A stretch of DNA of 64,000 nucleotides from assembly GCA_030653975.1 (NCBI GenBank), contig JAURYH010000002.1:1-64000 (forward strand). Reading direction: 5' to 3'. This DNA comes from Hydrogenophaga sp. (lineage in GTDB: Bacteria; Pseudomonadota; Gammaproteobacteria; Burkholderiales; Burkholderiaceae_C). The position numbers were made by a program, and so were the translations under genes. Below the pieces are notes generated by a model, which did no database searches, was not told the DNA's origin, and worked only from the letters and a program-made list of their open reading frames with translations. Of this stretch, positions 46,334-55,404 are shown piece by piece (within the stretch, counting starts at the first letter, position 1; every line of letters starts with the position of its first letter).

Positions 46334-47635
46334 TCAGCCCCTCCCCATCGCGTAAGCCTTCATCTGCGAAGTCACCGCCACGCGCGGGTGGTCCGCGTTG
46401 GAGACGATCTCGATGTCGAACTTCGCCTTCGAGCCCGGCTTGGCGCGCACCCACTGCACGCCCACCAGGCCGGTGGGGGCGCAGTTGGGCACCGGGCCAG
46501 CGGTGAAGTCCACCAGGCCCACGGCGGTCTCGGTTTTCAGGGTGGCCAGTGCCTGGGCCATCGCCGCGCGGTCCCTGGGGTTGGGGCAGGCGCGCACCGC
46601 GGCCAGCGCGGCGTCGAACAGTGCGGCGGTGGCGCCGAGCTGCTGGTTCACGCCCTTGCCGCTGGCCTTCTCGAAGCTGTCGGCCAGTTGCGCGCACGAC
46701 AGGCCGGTGGCCGACGACTGGAACGGGAAGCTTCGGTGCCAGTAGGCCCCGGCGTGCAGGCCGTGGCCCAGCGTGCCCAGCGCTTCCAGCTCGGCGGCGA
46801 ACAGACCGGCCTTGGCCAGTTGCACCACCTTCACCTGCTGTGCCAGGCCGCGCTGTGCCGCCTGGCGCCAGAACACCGCGAAGTCGGGCGGGAAGGGGAA
46901 GGTGTTGAAAATCTCCACGCCTTCCTTCTTGAACAGCGCGATCTGGGCCGAGAAGTCGGCCACGCCGTTCTGGTACGGGCCGGCGTCGACCACCGTGAAG
47001 CCGGCCTTCTGCAGCGCCGGGATCAGCAGCCCGCGGATCGCGTTGCCGTCGGCATCGGCCGGCAGCAGCATGCCCACCTTCTTGTTGGTTTTCACCAGGC
47101 TCCACTGGTCGGCATACAGCTTGGCGAAGTTGCCGACGCCGAACGAGAAGTGGTAGGTCCACTTGAACGGCGAGGGCTCGCCCGGCTTGGCGCCGCGACC
47201 GAAGTAGAACGCTTCCCACGGCGAGGTGGTGGACAGCGCGGGAATGCCGGCCGCCTCGCAGGCGTCGGCCACCGGGTTCACCGTCTCGGGCGTGGAGGTG
47301 GACAGCACCAGATCCACCTTGTCGCTGTTGATCAGCTCCTTGGCCACCTGCGCGGCACGCACCGGGTTGGACTGCGTGTCCTTGTGGATGAACTCCAGCT
47401 GGAGACGCTTGCCGCCGGCGTCGATTCCGGCGGCCGTGTGCTTGCGCACCAGGTCCAGCACATGGCCGTCGCCCTCGCCAAAGATGCCCAGCGGGCCGGA
47501 CGTGGGGCTGACCACGCCGATGCGCAGCGTGTCGCTCTGGGCGCGCGCCAGCATGGGCAGCGCGGCACCGGCGGCGGTAGCGACACCGGCGCGCAGCACG
47601 TCGCGGCGGCCGAAGTGGGATGCTTGATGTGTCAT
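46334..47635 (-). CDS. ABC transporter substrate-binding protein (LivK family), aromatic-type
   Basis: 433 residues from ATG 47635. Twin-arginine-like signal (HFGRRDVLRAGVATAAGAALPMLARA), then RIGVVSPTSGPLGIFG. Two-lobe receptor with VDLVLSTSTPETVNPVADACE in the hinge region. Sits between the aldehyde dehydrogenase and LivG genes in a sigma-54 operon with XylR-type control, so an aromatic alcohol, aldehyde or acid is the likely ligand (inference). Confidence 0.9.
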   Translation of the reverse strand: MTHQASHFGRRDVLRAGVATAAGAALPMLARAQSDTLRIGVVSPTSGPLGIFGEGDGHVLDLVRKHTAAGIDAGGKRLQLEFIHKDTQSNPVRAAQVAKELINSDKVDLVLSTSTPETVNPVADACEAAGIPALSTTSPWEAFYFGRGAKPGEPSPFKWTYHFSFGVGNFAKLYADQWSLVKTNKKVGMLLPADADGNAIRGLLIPALQKAGFTVVDAGPYQNGVADFSAQIALFKKEGVEIFNTFPFPPDFAVFWRQAAQRGLAQQVKVVQLAKAGLFAAELEALGTLGHGLHAGAYWHRSFPFQSSATGLSCAQLADSFEKASGKGVNQQLGATAALFDAALAAVRACPNPRDRAAMAQALATLKTETAVGLVDFTAGPVPNCAPTGLVGVQWVRAKPGSKAKFDIEIVSNADHPRVAVTSQMKAYAMGRG

Positions 47636-47694
47636 GTCTGTCTCCTGGTTGTGATGGTGCGATTCCCGACGCGTGAAGCGCTGCGGGGGGCTCT

Positions 47695-49170
47695 TCAGAA
47701 CGGGAATGCGGGGGGCGCGTCCTTCACCGTGATCCACTGCCATTGCGTGTATTCGTCGATGTCGGCCGGGCCGCCCACGCTGCCGCCGTTGCCACCGATG
47801 CCGGGGCCGCCGAAGGGGTTGGTGCACTCGTCGCAGACGGTCTGGTCGTTGATGTGCACCATGCCGGCGCGCAGGCGCTGGCCGATGGCCAGGGCGCGGC
47901 TGATGGAGGGGCTGATCACCGCGGCGGCCAGGCCGCCCTGGCTGGTGTTGGCCAGTTGCACCGCTTCGTCGTCGGTGCTGAAGGTGACCAGGTTGACCAC
48001 CGGGCCGAAGGGCTCTTCGTCGAACGAGCGGATGCCGGGCTTCACGCCCGAGAGCACGGTGGGCTTGTAGCAAAGGCCCTCGTGGGTGCCGCCAGCTTCG
48101 AGCACGGCGCCCTGCTTCACGCTGTCCTGGATCACGTCGTCGAAGTGCTTGAGCTGCTTGGCGTCGATCATCGGGCCCAGGGCCACCTGGCCGCTGGCGC
48201 CGTCGCCCACCGGCAGGTGCGTGGCCTTGCCGATCATGCGCGCCTTGAAGCCTTCGGCGATGGACTCGTGCACCAGGATGCGGTTGGACGCCATGCAGAT
48301 CTGGCCCTGGTGGAACCAGGCGCCGAACGCGGCGGCGCTGGCGGCAGCGTCGAGGTCGGCGTCTTCCAGCACGATCAGGTTGTTGGCGCCGCCCAGCTCC
48401 AGCGACACCTTCTTCAGGTGTTCACCGGCCAGCGCGCCGATGCGGCGTCCCACGGCGGGCGAGCCGGTGAAGGCGATCATGGGCACGCGCGGGTCGACCA
48501 CCAGCGCCTCGCCGGCTTCGGCGTCGCCCGGCAACACCTGCAGCAGGCCCTGGGGCAGGCCGGCTTCTTCGAACACGCGGGCGATGATGAAACCACCGCT
48601 CACAGGGGTTCGCGTGTCGGGCTTGAGCACCACCGCGTTGCCCAGCGCCAGCGCCGGGGCCACGGCGCGCAGGCTCAGGATCAGCGGGAAGTTGAACGGC
48701 GAGATCACACCCACCACGCCGTGCGGCACCCTCCGCGCGAACGACAGCCGGCCGGCCGCGCTGGGCAACACCTGGCCCTGCGCCTGCATGGGCAGGCCGG
48801 CGGCCAGGTGGCACAGCGTGATGGACTCGTTCACCTCGTGCTGGCCCTTGGGCAGGATGCCGCCGGTTTCGCGAGCGATGGTCAGTGCCAGTTCGGCAAA
48901 GTGCTGCTGGAACAGCGCGGCGGCGCGGTGGAACACGGCCGAACGCTCGCGCGGGCCCATGGCGGCCCAGGCGGGCTGCGCCGCCTGCGCACGGCCGATG
49001 GCGGCACGCATGTCGGCCGCGCTGGCGATGCCCACCTGCGAAAGCACCTGGCCGGTGGCCGGTTCCTTGACGTCGCGCACGCTGGCGAGCGCGGTGGACC
49101 ATGTGCCGTCGAAGGCTTTGCCCGACGTGAGGCGGCTGTCGAGCCAGACCGGATTTTCGGAAACACCCAT
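47695..49170 (-). CDS. Aromatic-type aldehyde dehydrogenase (benzaldehyde/vanillin dehydrogenase family)
   Basis: 491 residues from ATG 49170 with AGGAG upstream. GVVGVISPFNFPLILSLR (near residue 142), the catalytic glutamate in LELGGANN and cysteine in GQICMASNR, and EEPFGPVVNL are the ALDH motifs. Closest in pattern to benzaldehyde dehydrogenases. First gene after a sigma-54 promoter and directly upstream of the importer; with the SDR downstream it can turn an aryl alcohol into the acid. Confidence 0.9.
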   Translation of the reverse strand: MGVSENPVWLDSRLTSGKAFDGTWSTALASVRDVKEPATGQVLSQVGIASAADMRAAIGRAQAAQPAWAAMGPRERSAVFHRAAALFQQHFAELALTIARETGGILPKGQHEVNESITLCHLAAGLPMQAQGQVLPSAAGRLSFARRVPHGVVGVISPFNFPLILSLRAVAPALALGNAVVLKPDTRTPVSGGFIIARVFEEAGLPQGLLQVLPGDAEAGEALVVDPRVPMIAFTGSPAVGRRIGALAGEHLKKVSLELGGANNLIVLEDADLDAAASAAAFGAWFHQGQICMASNRILVHESIAEGFKARMIGKATHLPVGDGASGQVALGPMIDAKQLKHFDDVIQDSVKQGAVLEAGGTHEGLCYKPTVLSGVKPGIRSFDEEPFGPVVNLVTFSTDDEAVQLANTSQGGLAAAVISPSISRALAIGQRLRAGMVHINDQTVCDECTNPFGGPGIGGNGGSVGGPADIDEYTQWQWITVKDAPPAFPF

Positions 49171-49225
49171 TGTTTTGCTCCTGTTGATCGTTCGTGCACA
49201 CCACACGGTGGCTGCAACAGGATTC

Positions 49226-49240
49226 GCAACGGGCGTACCA
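49226..49240 (-). promoter_or_regulatory. Sigma-54 (-24/-12) promoter of the aldehyde dehydrogenase operon
   Basis: On the minus strand the sequence is TGGTACGcccgTTGC. It matches the consensus TGGCACG-N4-TTGC at all but one position, with GG and GC exactly 12 bases apart. The predicted start is near 49214, about 44 bases before the start codon. The adjacent divergent gene is a sigma-54 activator, which makes the match meaningful. Confidence 0.85.
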
Positions 49241-49374
49241 GCGCAATCGCGCAGGCCGACCCGGAGGCCGGCATTTCCGGGTTTTTTCAGAGGGGCCGAT
49301 CAGGACTTTCCCTAGGGGATTTGTGGGGGTCTGAATGCACTGCTGGAGCCCCAAAAAAGTTACTATAAATAAAC

Positions 49375-49417
49375 AAATGTGATGTTCACATTTCATCAAA
49401 ACATTCATGAATTGATG
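49375..49417. promoter_or_regulatory. Two inverted repeats before the activator gene
   Basis: AAATGTGA-tgt-TCACATTT (49375-49393, perfect 8-bp arms) and CATCAA-n12-TTGATG (49394-49417) lie between a -10-like tactataaat (49360-49369) and the start codon. They are also about 160-190 bases upstream of the predicted sigma-54 start, a normal distance for an upstream activator site. They could serve both autoregulation and activation. Confidence 0.6.
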
Positions 49418-49424
49418 TTCCTTC

Positions 49425-51248
49425 ATGCCACGACAACGCATCTCCCTGGCCGATCTGGCCCGCATCGCGAACAGCAAGGACGAGCCCCGGACCGCACCCG
49501 GCGAGCGGGTGATGGCCGGGTTCGACACCAGCGGCGTCAGCCAGCAGGCGCACCCGACGGTGGCCGACCTGAGCGAGTGCCTGTTCTTTTCGCCGGGCGA
49601 CGGCCGCATCTGGCTGCAGGACCAGCGCATGGTGTTGCTGCATTCGGAGGCGCTGGGCTCGCTGCGCCGCGAGCTGATCGACAGCATCGGCCTGGACAAG
49701 GCGCGCGGCCTGCTCACGCGCGCGGGCTACGTCAGCGGTGCGCGCGACGCGCAACTGGTGCGCCAGCAGTGGCCCGACGCCGACCCGCCGGCGGCCGCCA
49801 TGGCGGGCACGCGCCTGCACGCGCTGGAGGGCGTGGTCCAGGTGGAGCTGGTGCACGCGGCCTACGACGCCGTCACCGGGGCCTACGACGGTGAGTTCCT
49901 CTGGCACAACTCCAGCGAGGACGACGAACACATCGCCGCCTACGGCGTGGGCGGGGCGCCCGCCTGCTGGATGCAGGTGGGCTACGCCACCGGCTACGTG
50001 AGCACGCTGTTCGGGCGGCTGATCGTCTTTCGCGAGGTGAACTGCCGCTCGTCTGGCGACCCCCATTGCCGCGTCATTGGCAAATCGGCCGAACTCTGGG
50101 ACGACGTGCAGCAGGACCTGCGCTACCTCAATGCCCAGGCCTTCGTGGGGGCGTCCGCCGGGGCCGACGGTGCGGTGCCGGTGGTGGATCTGCAGGCCTA
50201 TGCGGCGGCCAACCCCGGCACCGAGCAGAGCATGGTGGGCACCTCCTCGTCGTTCAACGCGGCCTGCCACATGCTGCACCGCGTGGCGCCGACCACCGCC
50301 ACCGTGCTCTTCACGGGCGAGTCCGGCGTGGGCAAGGAGATGTTCGCCAGCACCCTGCACCGCATCAGCCCGCGCAAGGACCAGCCCTTCGTGGCCATCA
50401 ACTGCGCGGCCATACCCGAGACGCTCATGGAGAGCGAGCTCTTCGGCGTGGAGCGCGGCGCCTACACCGGCGCCGGCGCCTCGCGCCCGGGACGCTTCGA
50501 GCGCGCGCATGGCGGCACGCTGTTCCTCGACGAGGTCGGCACCTTGAGTTTTGTCGCCCAGGGCAAGCTGCTGCGCGCCCTGCAGGAGGGCGAAGTCGAA
50601 CGCGTGGGCGGCACGCGGTCCATCGGCGTGGACGTGCGCGTGATCGCGGCCACCAACGTGGACCTGCGACAGGCGGTGCGCGAAGGGCGGTTTCGCGAAG
50701 ACCTGTTCTTCCGCCTCAACGTCTTCCCCATCCACCTGCCCCCGCTGCGCGACCGGCGCGACGACATCCCGCTGCTGATGAGCCACTTTCTGGCGCACTA
50801 CAACAAGCGCCACCAGCGCCAGGTGGCGGGCTTCAGCCAGGCCGCCGTGAAGGCCATGTACAACTACGGCTTTCCGGGCAACATCCGCGAGCTGCAGAAC
50901 CTGGTGGAGCGCGGCGTCATCCTGGTGAGCGACGGCGAGGCCATCGACGTGCACCACCTCTTCAGCAGCGGCGAGTCGCTCGCGCAGAACGTGTTGTCGC
51001 TGGCGTGGCGCGATGGCGGTCCGGCCACACTCAGCCTGCTCGGTACCCGCCCGACGGCCGCAGCGGACGAGGCGGCGGGCACGGTACCCGGCGCTTCACA
51101 GAGCGGCGCGCTGGAGCAGGCCGAACTGGCGCTGTTGCGCCAGGCCATCCGGCGCAGCGGCGGCAACCTCGCGGCCGCGGCGCGCGACCTCGGGGTCAGC
51201 CGCGCGACCGTGGCTTACCGGGCGAAGAAGTTCGGCCTGGTGATTTGA
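49425..51248 (+). CDS. XylR/DmpR-family sigma-54-dependent activator
   Basis: 607 residues. XylR_N sensor region about 45-140 ([22 protein letters not shown]), V4R domain about 145-210 ([26 protein letters not shown]), AAA+ part from about 280 with Walker A GESGVGKE, and LFLDEVGTL as Walker B. The sigma-54 contact loop reads GAYTGA rather than the usual GAFTGA. The C-terminal Fis-type helix-turn-helix is [19 protein letters not shown]. Aromatic effector binding to the N-terminal domains is known for XylR and DmpR; here it should control the divergent operon. Confidence 0.94.
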   Translation: MPRQRISLADLARIANSKDEPRTAPGERVMAGFDTSGVSQQAHPTVADLSECLFFSPGDGRIWLQDQRMVLLHSEALGSLRRELIDSIGLDKARGLLTRAGYVSGARDAQLVRQQWPDADPPAAAMAGTRLHALEGVVQVELVHAAYDAVTGAYDGEFLWHNSSEDDEHIAAYGVGGAPACWMQVGYATGYVSTLFGRLIVFREVNCRSSGDPHCRVIGKSAELWDDVQQDLRYLNAQAFVGASAGADGAVPVVDLQAYAAANPGTEQSMVGTSSSFNAACHMLHRVAPTTATVLFTGESGVGKEMFASTLHRISPRKDQPFVAINCAAIPETLMESELFGVERGAYTGAGASRPGRFERAHGGTLFLDEVGTLSFVAQGKLLRALQEGEVERVGGTRSIGVDVRVIAATNVDLRQAVREGRFREDLFFRLNVFPIHLPPLRDRRDDIPLLMSHFLAHYNKRHQRQVAGFSQAAVKAMYNYGFPGNIRELQNLVERGVILVSDGEAIDVHHLFSSGESLAQNVLSLAWRDGGPATLSLLGTRPTAAADEAAGTVPGASQSGALEQAELALLRQAIRRSGGNLAAAARDLGVSRATVAYRAKKFGLVI

Positions 51249-51268
51249 CTGGCGTGATGTGGCTTGAC

Positions 51269-51390
51269 GCCTTCCCCCGCTGGGGGAAGGTCGGAATGGG
51301 GGCCGTTTCCGCGGTACAAGACCGGCCATTGGCCAACACCTCTGCACGCAGGCCCCTCACCCCAACCCTCTCCCCAGAGGGGCGAGGGAG
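51269..51390. repeat. BIME overlapping the end of the E1 gene
   Basis: Same layout as 46163-46282: left palindrome gccttcccccgctgggggaaggtcgg, the spacer (ccgtttccgcggtacaagaccggcc) similar to the other copy, and right palindrome ccctctccccagaggggcgaggg. The right unit includes the E1 stop codon, so the last residues of that protein ([10 protein letters not shown]) are encoded by the repeat. Confidence 0.85.
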
Positions 51391-53954
51391 TGAAGCGCCG
51401 CCTTCACGATGCTCGCCGCATCCACCTCAAAGTACGCCCGCAGCGCAGCCCGCGTGTCGCTGCGGCCAAAGCCGTCGGTGCCCAGCGTGTGGAAGCGCCG
51501 GCCTTCCGGCACGAAGGCGCGCACGCTCTCGGGCACAGCGCGCACGTAGTCGGTCGCTGCAATCACGGGGCCTTCGCTGCGCGCCAGCAGTTGCGTGATG
51601 TACGGCACACCCTCACAGGCCACCCCGTCCCGCGCCAGCTCGCTCCAGCTGGTGATGCTGAACACGTCCACGCCCACGCCCTGTTCAGCCAGCTGCTGCG
51701 CGGCTTTCACCACCTCGGTGAAGATCGCCCCCGAACCCAGCAAGGTGACCCGCCGCCCGCCCTGCGGCCCATGGCTGCCGAAGTGGTAACCACCCTTCAG
51801 CACACCCTCGGCCGCGCCCTCAGGCAGATCAGGGTTGGCGTAGTTCTCGTTCATGAGCGTGACGTAATAAAACACGTCCCGCTGCTCCACCAGCATCTCG
51901 CGCATGCCGGCATCCACGATCACCGCCAGCTCACCCGCAAACGCCGGGTCGTAGGCCTTGCAGTTGGGAATGGTCGCGGCCACCAGGTGGCTGCTGCCGT
52001 CCTGGTGCTGCAGGCCCTCGCCGCCCAGCGTGGTGCGGCCGGAAGTGGCACCCAGCAGGAAACCGCGCGAACGCTGGTCTGCCGCGGCCCAGATGGCGTC
52101 GCCCACGCGCTGGAAGCCGAACATGGAGTAGTAGATGTAGAACGGCAGCATGGCCAGGCCGTGCACGCTGTAGCTGGTGGCCGCGGCCGTCCAGCTCGCC
52201 AGCGCGCCGGCTTCGCTGATGCCTTCTTCCAGAATTTGCCCCTCCAGCGCTTCGCGGTAGCTCAGCACCGAGCCAATGTCTTCCGGCGCATAGCGCTGGC
52301 CCACGCTGCTGTAGATGCCCACCTGCTTGAACAAATTGGCCATGCCGAAGGTGCGCGCCTCGTCGGCCACGATGGGAACGATGCGCGGGCCGAGCGCCGG
52401 GTCCTTGAGCAACGTGCCGAGCATGCGCACGAAGGCCATGGTGGTGCTCATCTCCTTGCCGTCGGCCTTCAGCGCGAACTGGGCGTAGGCGTCAATGGCC
52501 GGCACCGGCACCACCTCGCATGCGGTCTCGCGCCGGGGCATGGCGCCGCCGAGCGCCGCGCGGTGCTCGCGCAGGTAGCGCATCTCGGCGCTGTCTTCGG
52601 CGGGCTTGAAGAAGGCCAGGCCCTTGGCCTGCTCGTCGGTCAGCGGCAGGTTGAAGCGGTTGCGGAATTCGATCAGGTCGCCCTCGTCGAACTTCTTCTG
52701 GCTGTGCGTGGTCATCTTGCCCTGGCCGGCCGCGCCCATGCCGTAGCCCTTCTTGGTCTGCGCCAGTATCACCGTGGGCTGGCCGGTGTGCGCGGCGGCG
52801 GCCGCGTACGCGGCGTGGATCTTCACCAGGTCGTGGCCACCGCGCTTCAAGCGGTCGATCTGCTCGTCGGTCATGCCCTGCGCGAGGCGCGCGAGTTCTT
52901 CGTTCTGGCCGAAGAAGTTGTCGCGGTTGAAGCGGCCGTCTTTGGCGGCGAAGGTCTGCATCTGGCCGTCTACCGTGTTGGCAAAGGCGCGCACCAGGGC
53001 GCCGGTGGTGTCGCGCGCGAACAGGCCGTCCCAGTCGCTGCCCCACACCAGCTTGATCACGTTCCAGCCCGCGCCGGCAAACAGTTTTTCCAGCTCGTCG
53101 ATGATGCGGCCGTTGCCGCGCACCGGGCCGTCCAGCCGCTGCAGGTTGCAGTTGACCACCCAGACCAGGTTGTCCAGCTTCTCGCGCGCGGCCAGCGTGA
53201 GCGCGCTCATGCTCTCGGGCTCGTCCATCTCGCCGTCGCCGAACACGCCCCACACCTTGCGGCCTTCACAGTTGAGCAACTGCCGGTGCGTGAGGTAGCG
53301 CATGAAGCGCGCGTGGTAGATCGAGCTGATGGGGCCGATGCCCATGGAGCCGGTGGGGAACTGCCAGAAGTCGGGCATCAGCCACGGGTGCGGGTAGCTG
53401 GAGAGGCCGCGCGCGCCACTGGCCGGCGCGGTGATTTCCTGGCGGTAGTGCAGCAGGTCGGCCTCGCTCAGGCGGCCTTCGAGGAAGGCGCGGGCGTAGA
53501 CGCCGGGCGCGCTGTGCGGCTGAAAGAACACCAGATCGCCCTGGCGCCCGGCTTTGAAAAAGTGGTTGAAGCCGGTCTCGAACAGATCGGCCGCGCTGGC
53601 GTAGCTGGCGATGTGACCACCGAGCTCACCGTACGCCTGGTTGGCGCGCACCACCATGGCCAGCGCGTTCCAGCGCATCAGCGAAGCCAGGCGCTCTTCC
53701 ACCGCGAGGTCGCCGGGGAAGGCGGGCTGGTCTTCGACCGCGATGGTGTTGATGTAGGGCGTGTTCAGCTCGGGCTGCCAGCCGATGCGCTGCTGCCGGG
53801 CCAGGCGCGCCAGCTCGTCGAGCATGAAGCGTGCGCGCTCGGGCCCTTGTGAGGCCAGCAACGCGGTCAACGCTTCTCGCCACTCCGCTGTTTCGGAGGG
53901 GTCGGTATCGCTTTCCGGGGTGTTGAGATAACGGGCTTGGCGGGTGTCAGTCAT
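51357..53954 (-). CDS. mdeB: Homodimeric 2-oxoacid dehydrogenase E1 (AceE family, MdeB type)
   Basis: 865 residues. Thiamine diphosphate motif [10 protein letters not shown]...[14 protein letters not shown] near residue 235; [20 protein letters not shown] and EGISEAGA are AceE-family hallmarks. The opening ([18 protein letters not shown]) fits the shorter E1 group that includes Pseudomonas MdeB (2-oxobutyrate dehydrogenase) better than housekeeping AceE. Neither E2 nor E3 genes are adjacent, and a divergent Lrp gene lies beside it as in the mde locus, but no methionine gamma-lyase is present. The substrate is inferred. Confidence 0.85.
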   Translation of the reverse strand: MTDTRQARYLNTPESDTDPSETAEWREALTALLASQGPERARFMLDELARLARQQRIGWQPELNTPYINTIAVEDQPAFPGDLAVEERLASLMRWNALAMVVRANQAYGELGGHIASYASAADLFETGFNHFFKAGRQGDLVFFQPHSAPGVYARAFLEGRLSEADLLHYRQEITAPASGARGLSSYPHPWLMPDFWQFPTGSMGIGPISSIYHARFMRYLTHRQLLNCEGRKVWGVFGDGEMDEPESMSALTLAAREKLDNLVWVVNCNLQRLDGPVRGNGRIIDELEKLFAGAGWNVIKLVWGSDWDGLFARDTTGALVRAFANTVDGQMQTFAAKDGRFNRDNFFGQNEELARLAQGMTDEQIDRLKRGGHDLVKIHAAYAAAAAHTGQPTVILAQTKKGYGMGAAGQGKMTTHSQKKFDEGDLIEFRNRFNLPLTDEQAKGLAFFKPAEDSAEMRYLREHRAALGGAMPRRETACEVVPVPAIDAYAQFALKADGKEMSTTMAFVRMLGTLLKDPALGPRIVPIVADEARTFGMANLFKQVGIYSSVGQRYAPEDIGSVLSYREALEGQILEEGISEAGALASWTAAATSYSVHGLAMLPFYIYYSMFGFQRVGDAIWAAADQRSRGFLLGATSGRTTLGGEGLQHQDGSSHLVAATIPNCKAYDPAFAGELAVIVDAGMREMLVEQRDVFYYVTLMNENYANPDLPEGAAEGVLKGGYHFGSHGPQGGRRVTLLGSGAIFTEVVKAAQQLAEQGVGVDVFSITSWSELARDGVACEGVPYITQLLARSEGPVIAATDYVRAVPESVRAFVPEGRRFHTLGTDGFGRSDTRAALRAYFEVDAASIVKAALHSLAPLGRGLG

Positions 53955-54021
53955 GGATTACTGTAAGGGTTTGTTGACCACATGTGCTTTTGAACTGGTG
54001 CCGCATTCTGTTAAAAAACAG

Positions 54022-54060
54022 CATAAACTGCTTCAAAATCCATTTATGAAAGTGTTTATG
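54022..54060. promoter_or_regulatory. Inverted repeat at the start of the Lrp gene
   Basis: CATAAAC and GTTTATG face each other across 25 bases in an AT-rich stretch between the divergent E1 and Lrp genes and overlap the two possible Lrp start codons. This is a plausible site for Lrp binding and autoregulation. Confidence 0.4.
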
Positions 54061-54525
54061 GCTTTGGATGCAATTGATATCCGCATATTGTCCGAGCTGC
54101 AGGAAGACGGATCGCTCAGCAACGTGGAGCTGGCGCGGCGGGTGAATCTTTCGCCATCGCCCTGCCTGGTGCGGGTGAAGGCGCTGGAAAACGAAGGCGT
54201 GATTGAGCGCTATGTGGCCTTGGCCGACCCCAAGGCTTTGGGGCTGGGGCTCAACGTATTCATCTCGGTCAGCCTGAAAGAGCAGTCCAAGGCCGCGCTG
54301 GCCGAGTTCGAGCGCCGCATCGCCGAGCACGACGAGGTGATGGAGTGCTACCTGATGTCGGGCGACAGCGACTACCTGCTGCGCGTGGCCGTGGCCGACA
54401 TCGGGGCGCTGGAGCGGTTCATCCTGGAGCAGCTCTCGCCGATTCCCGGGCTGGAAAAGATCCGCTCCAGCTTCGCACTCAAGCAGGTGCGCTACAAGAC
54501 CGCGCTGCCGCTGCATGCGGTCTGA
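54046..54525 (+). CDS. Lrp/AsnC-family regulator (MdeR-like position)
   Basis: 159 residues from ATG 54046, or 155 from ATG 54058 ([11 protein letters not shown]); ribosome sites are weak, and the longer track start lies outside the family. The helix-turn-helix is [28 protein letters not shown]; the C-terminal RAM domain has [19 protein letters not shown]. Divergent from the E1 gene, which it probably induces in response to an amino acid. Confidence 0.9.
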   Translation: MKVFMALDAIDIRILSELQEDGSLSNVELARRVNLSPSPCLVRVKALENEGVIERYVALADPKALGLGLNVFISVSLKEQSKAALAEFERRIAEHDEVMECYLMSGDSDYLLRVAVADIGALERFILEQLSPIPGLEKIRSSFALKQVRYKTALPLHAV

Positions 54526-54532
54526 GTAACGA

Positions 54533-54569
54533 CTCCCTCCCCCACTGGGGGAGGGCTGGGGTGGGGGCC
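54533..54569. repeat. REP palindrome downstream of the Lrp gene
   Basis: ctccctcccccactgggggagggctggggtgggggcc, one unit of the same family as the 46-kb and 51-kb elements, 8 bases after the Lrp stop. It may act as the Lrp transcript end. Confidence 0.75.
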
Positions 54570-54740
54570 TGCGGCTGGAGCAGAAGCGCTTCTTCTGTGC
54601 GGCTTTGACCTGTCCTCCCCACCAGCCGTGCCAGTCTGAAGTCAGCGAGGTCCGTCAATCACCAAAGGACTGCTTTATGGCGCTGCCCGGTACTCACGCT
54701 ACCGGCCATGAACAGTCTTTACACATACGCAAAAGCAGCC

Positions 54741-54797
54741 GTTCAACGCCGAAGCTCAGCGGGCGACGAAGCCATCCGTTGGAGCGATCTGTTAGCC
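54741..54797 (-). other. attC-like recombination site (cassette 3' end)
   Basis: On the minus strand: GGCTAAC-agatcgctccaacggatgg...gagcttcggc-GTTGAAC, 57 bases. The right end fits the integron core site GTTRRRY exactly; the left end fits RYYYAAC at all but one position. The stretch TAAC-n3-TCGCTCCAACgGA is shared with the second site at 55889-55946. Lies 7 bases downstream of the hypothetical gene that ends at 54805, on the side expected for a cassette in this orientation. Confidence 0.7.
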
Positions 54798-54804
54798 TTG
54801 AAAG

Positions 54805-55335
54805 TCATAAGCCACCGCCCTTCATATATTTGTCGAGAATGGCTGTGGCTTCGCGTATGGCTTCTGGATCTTTGAGACTCCACTCGCGTATTACGCCAAG
54901 CGCATTGTTGCATTCCTCAAAAATTTTCACATTGGCGTCTACCGAATTTAGAGAAAATCCGGCCCGACCACGGAGTGATCCTTTCATGCGGACCCACTTG
55001 GATGAATCGCCACATTCCACTGCATAAAAAGAGTGAACCACCCGATTGCGGTATTCCTCAGCTGCATAGAGTGCTTTCCGAACATCCGCCACTTCCACTT
55101 TAGGAAAGTTCGGATGCCGTTCTGCTCTACGGGGAAAGATCTCCACCAAAAGGTCAACCTTCTGCTTGAAACTCATTGCTGCCGAGACAAGGTATTGGTC
55201 TTCCTTCTCGCGCATGCGGAGAAGCAAAGCCAATTCTTCAGCCAGCCATTGTTCAACTTGTTGGAATCGGACCACTGTGTGACCAATGGCTCGAAGCAAC
55301 GCGTCGGTTTGATCGACCAGATTGCTTTCAGTCAT
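54805..55335 (-). CDS. Cassette-borne hypothetical protein with HEPN-like RNxxxH motif
   Basis: 176 residues from ATG 55335; the track GTG start is 16 codons earlier. Helical throughout; EEYRNRVVHSFY near residue 98 is the R-x4-H signature of HEPN ribonuclease-like domains, and an earlier helix region (VVRFQQVEQWLAEELALLL) is compatible with that bundle. Base composition is clearly lower in GC than the neighbours. Between two attC-like sites, so it travels as an integron cassette. Function unknown; toxin or antiphage activity is possible but unproven. Confidence 0.7.
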   Translation of the reverse strand: MTESNLVDQTDALLRAIGHTVVRFQQVEQWLAEELALLLRMREKEDQYLVSAAMSFKQKVDLLVEIFPRRAERHPNFPKVEVADVRKALYAAEEYRNRVVHSFYAVECGDSSKWVRMKGSLRGRAGFSLNSVDANVKIFEECNNALGVIREWSLKDPEAIREATAILDKYMKGGGL

Positions 55336-55404
55336 AAAGGCAAACGTTTGAGATGAGAGGCGTGCCCGGGCTTGCTGGGGCACTTCCTCTCGATTGGAGG
55401 GGCT

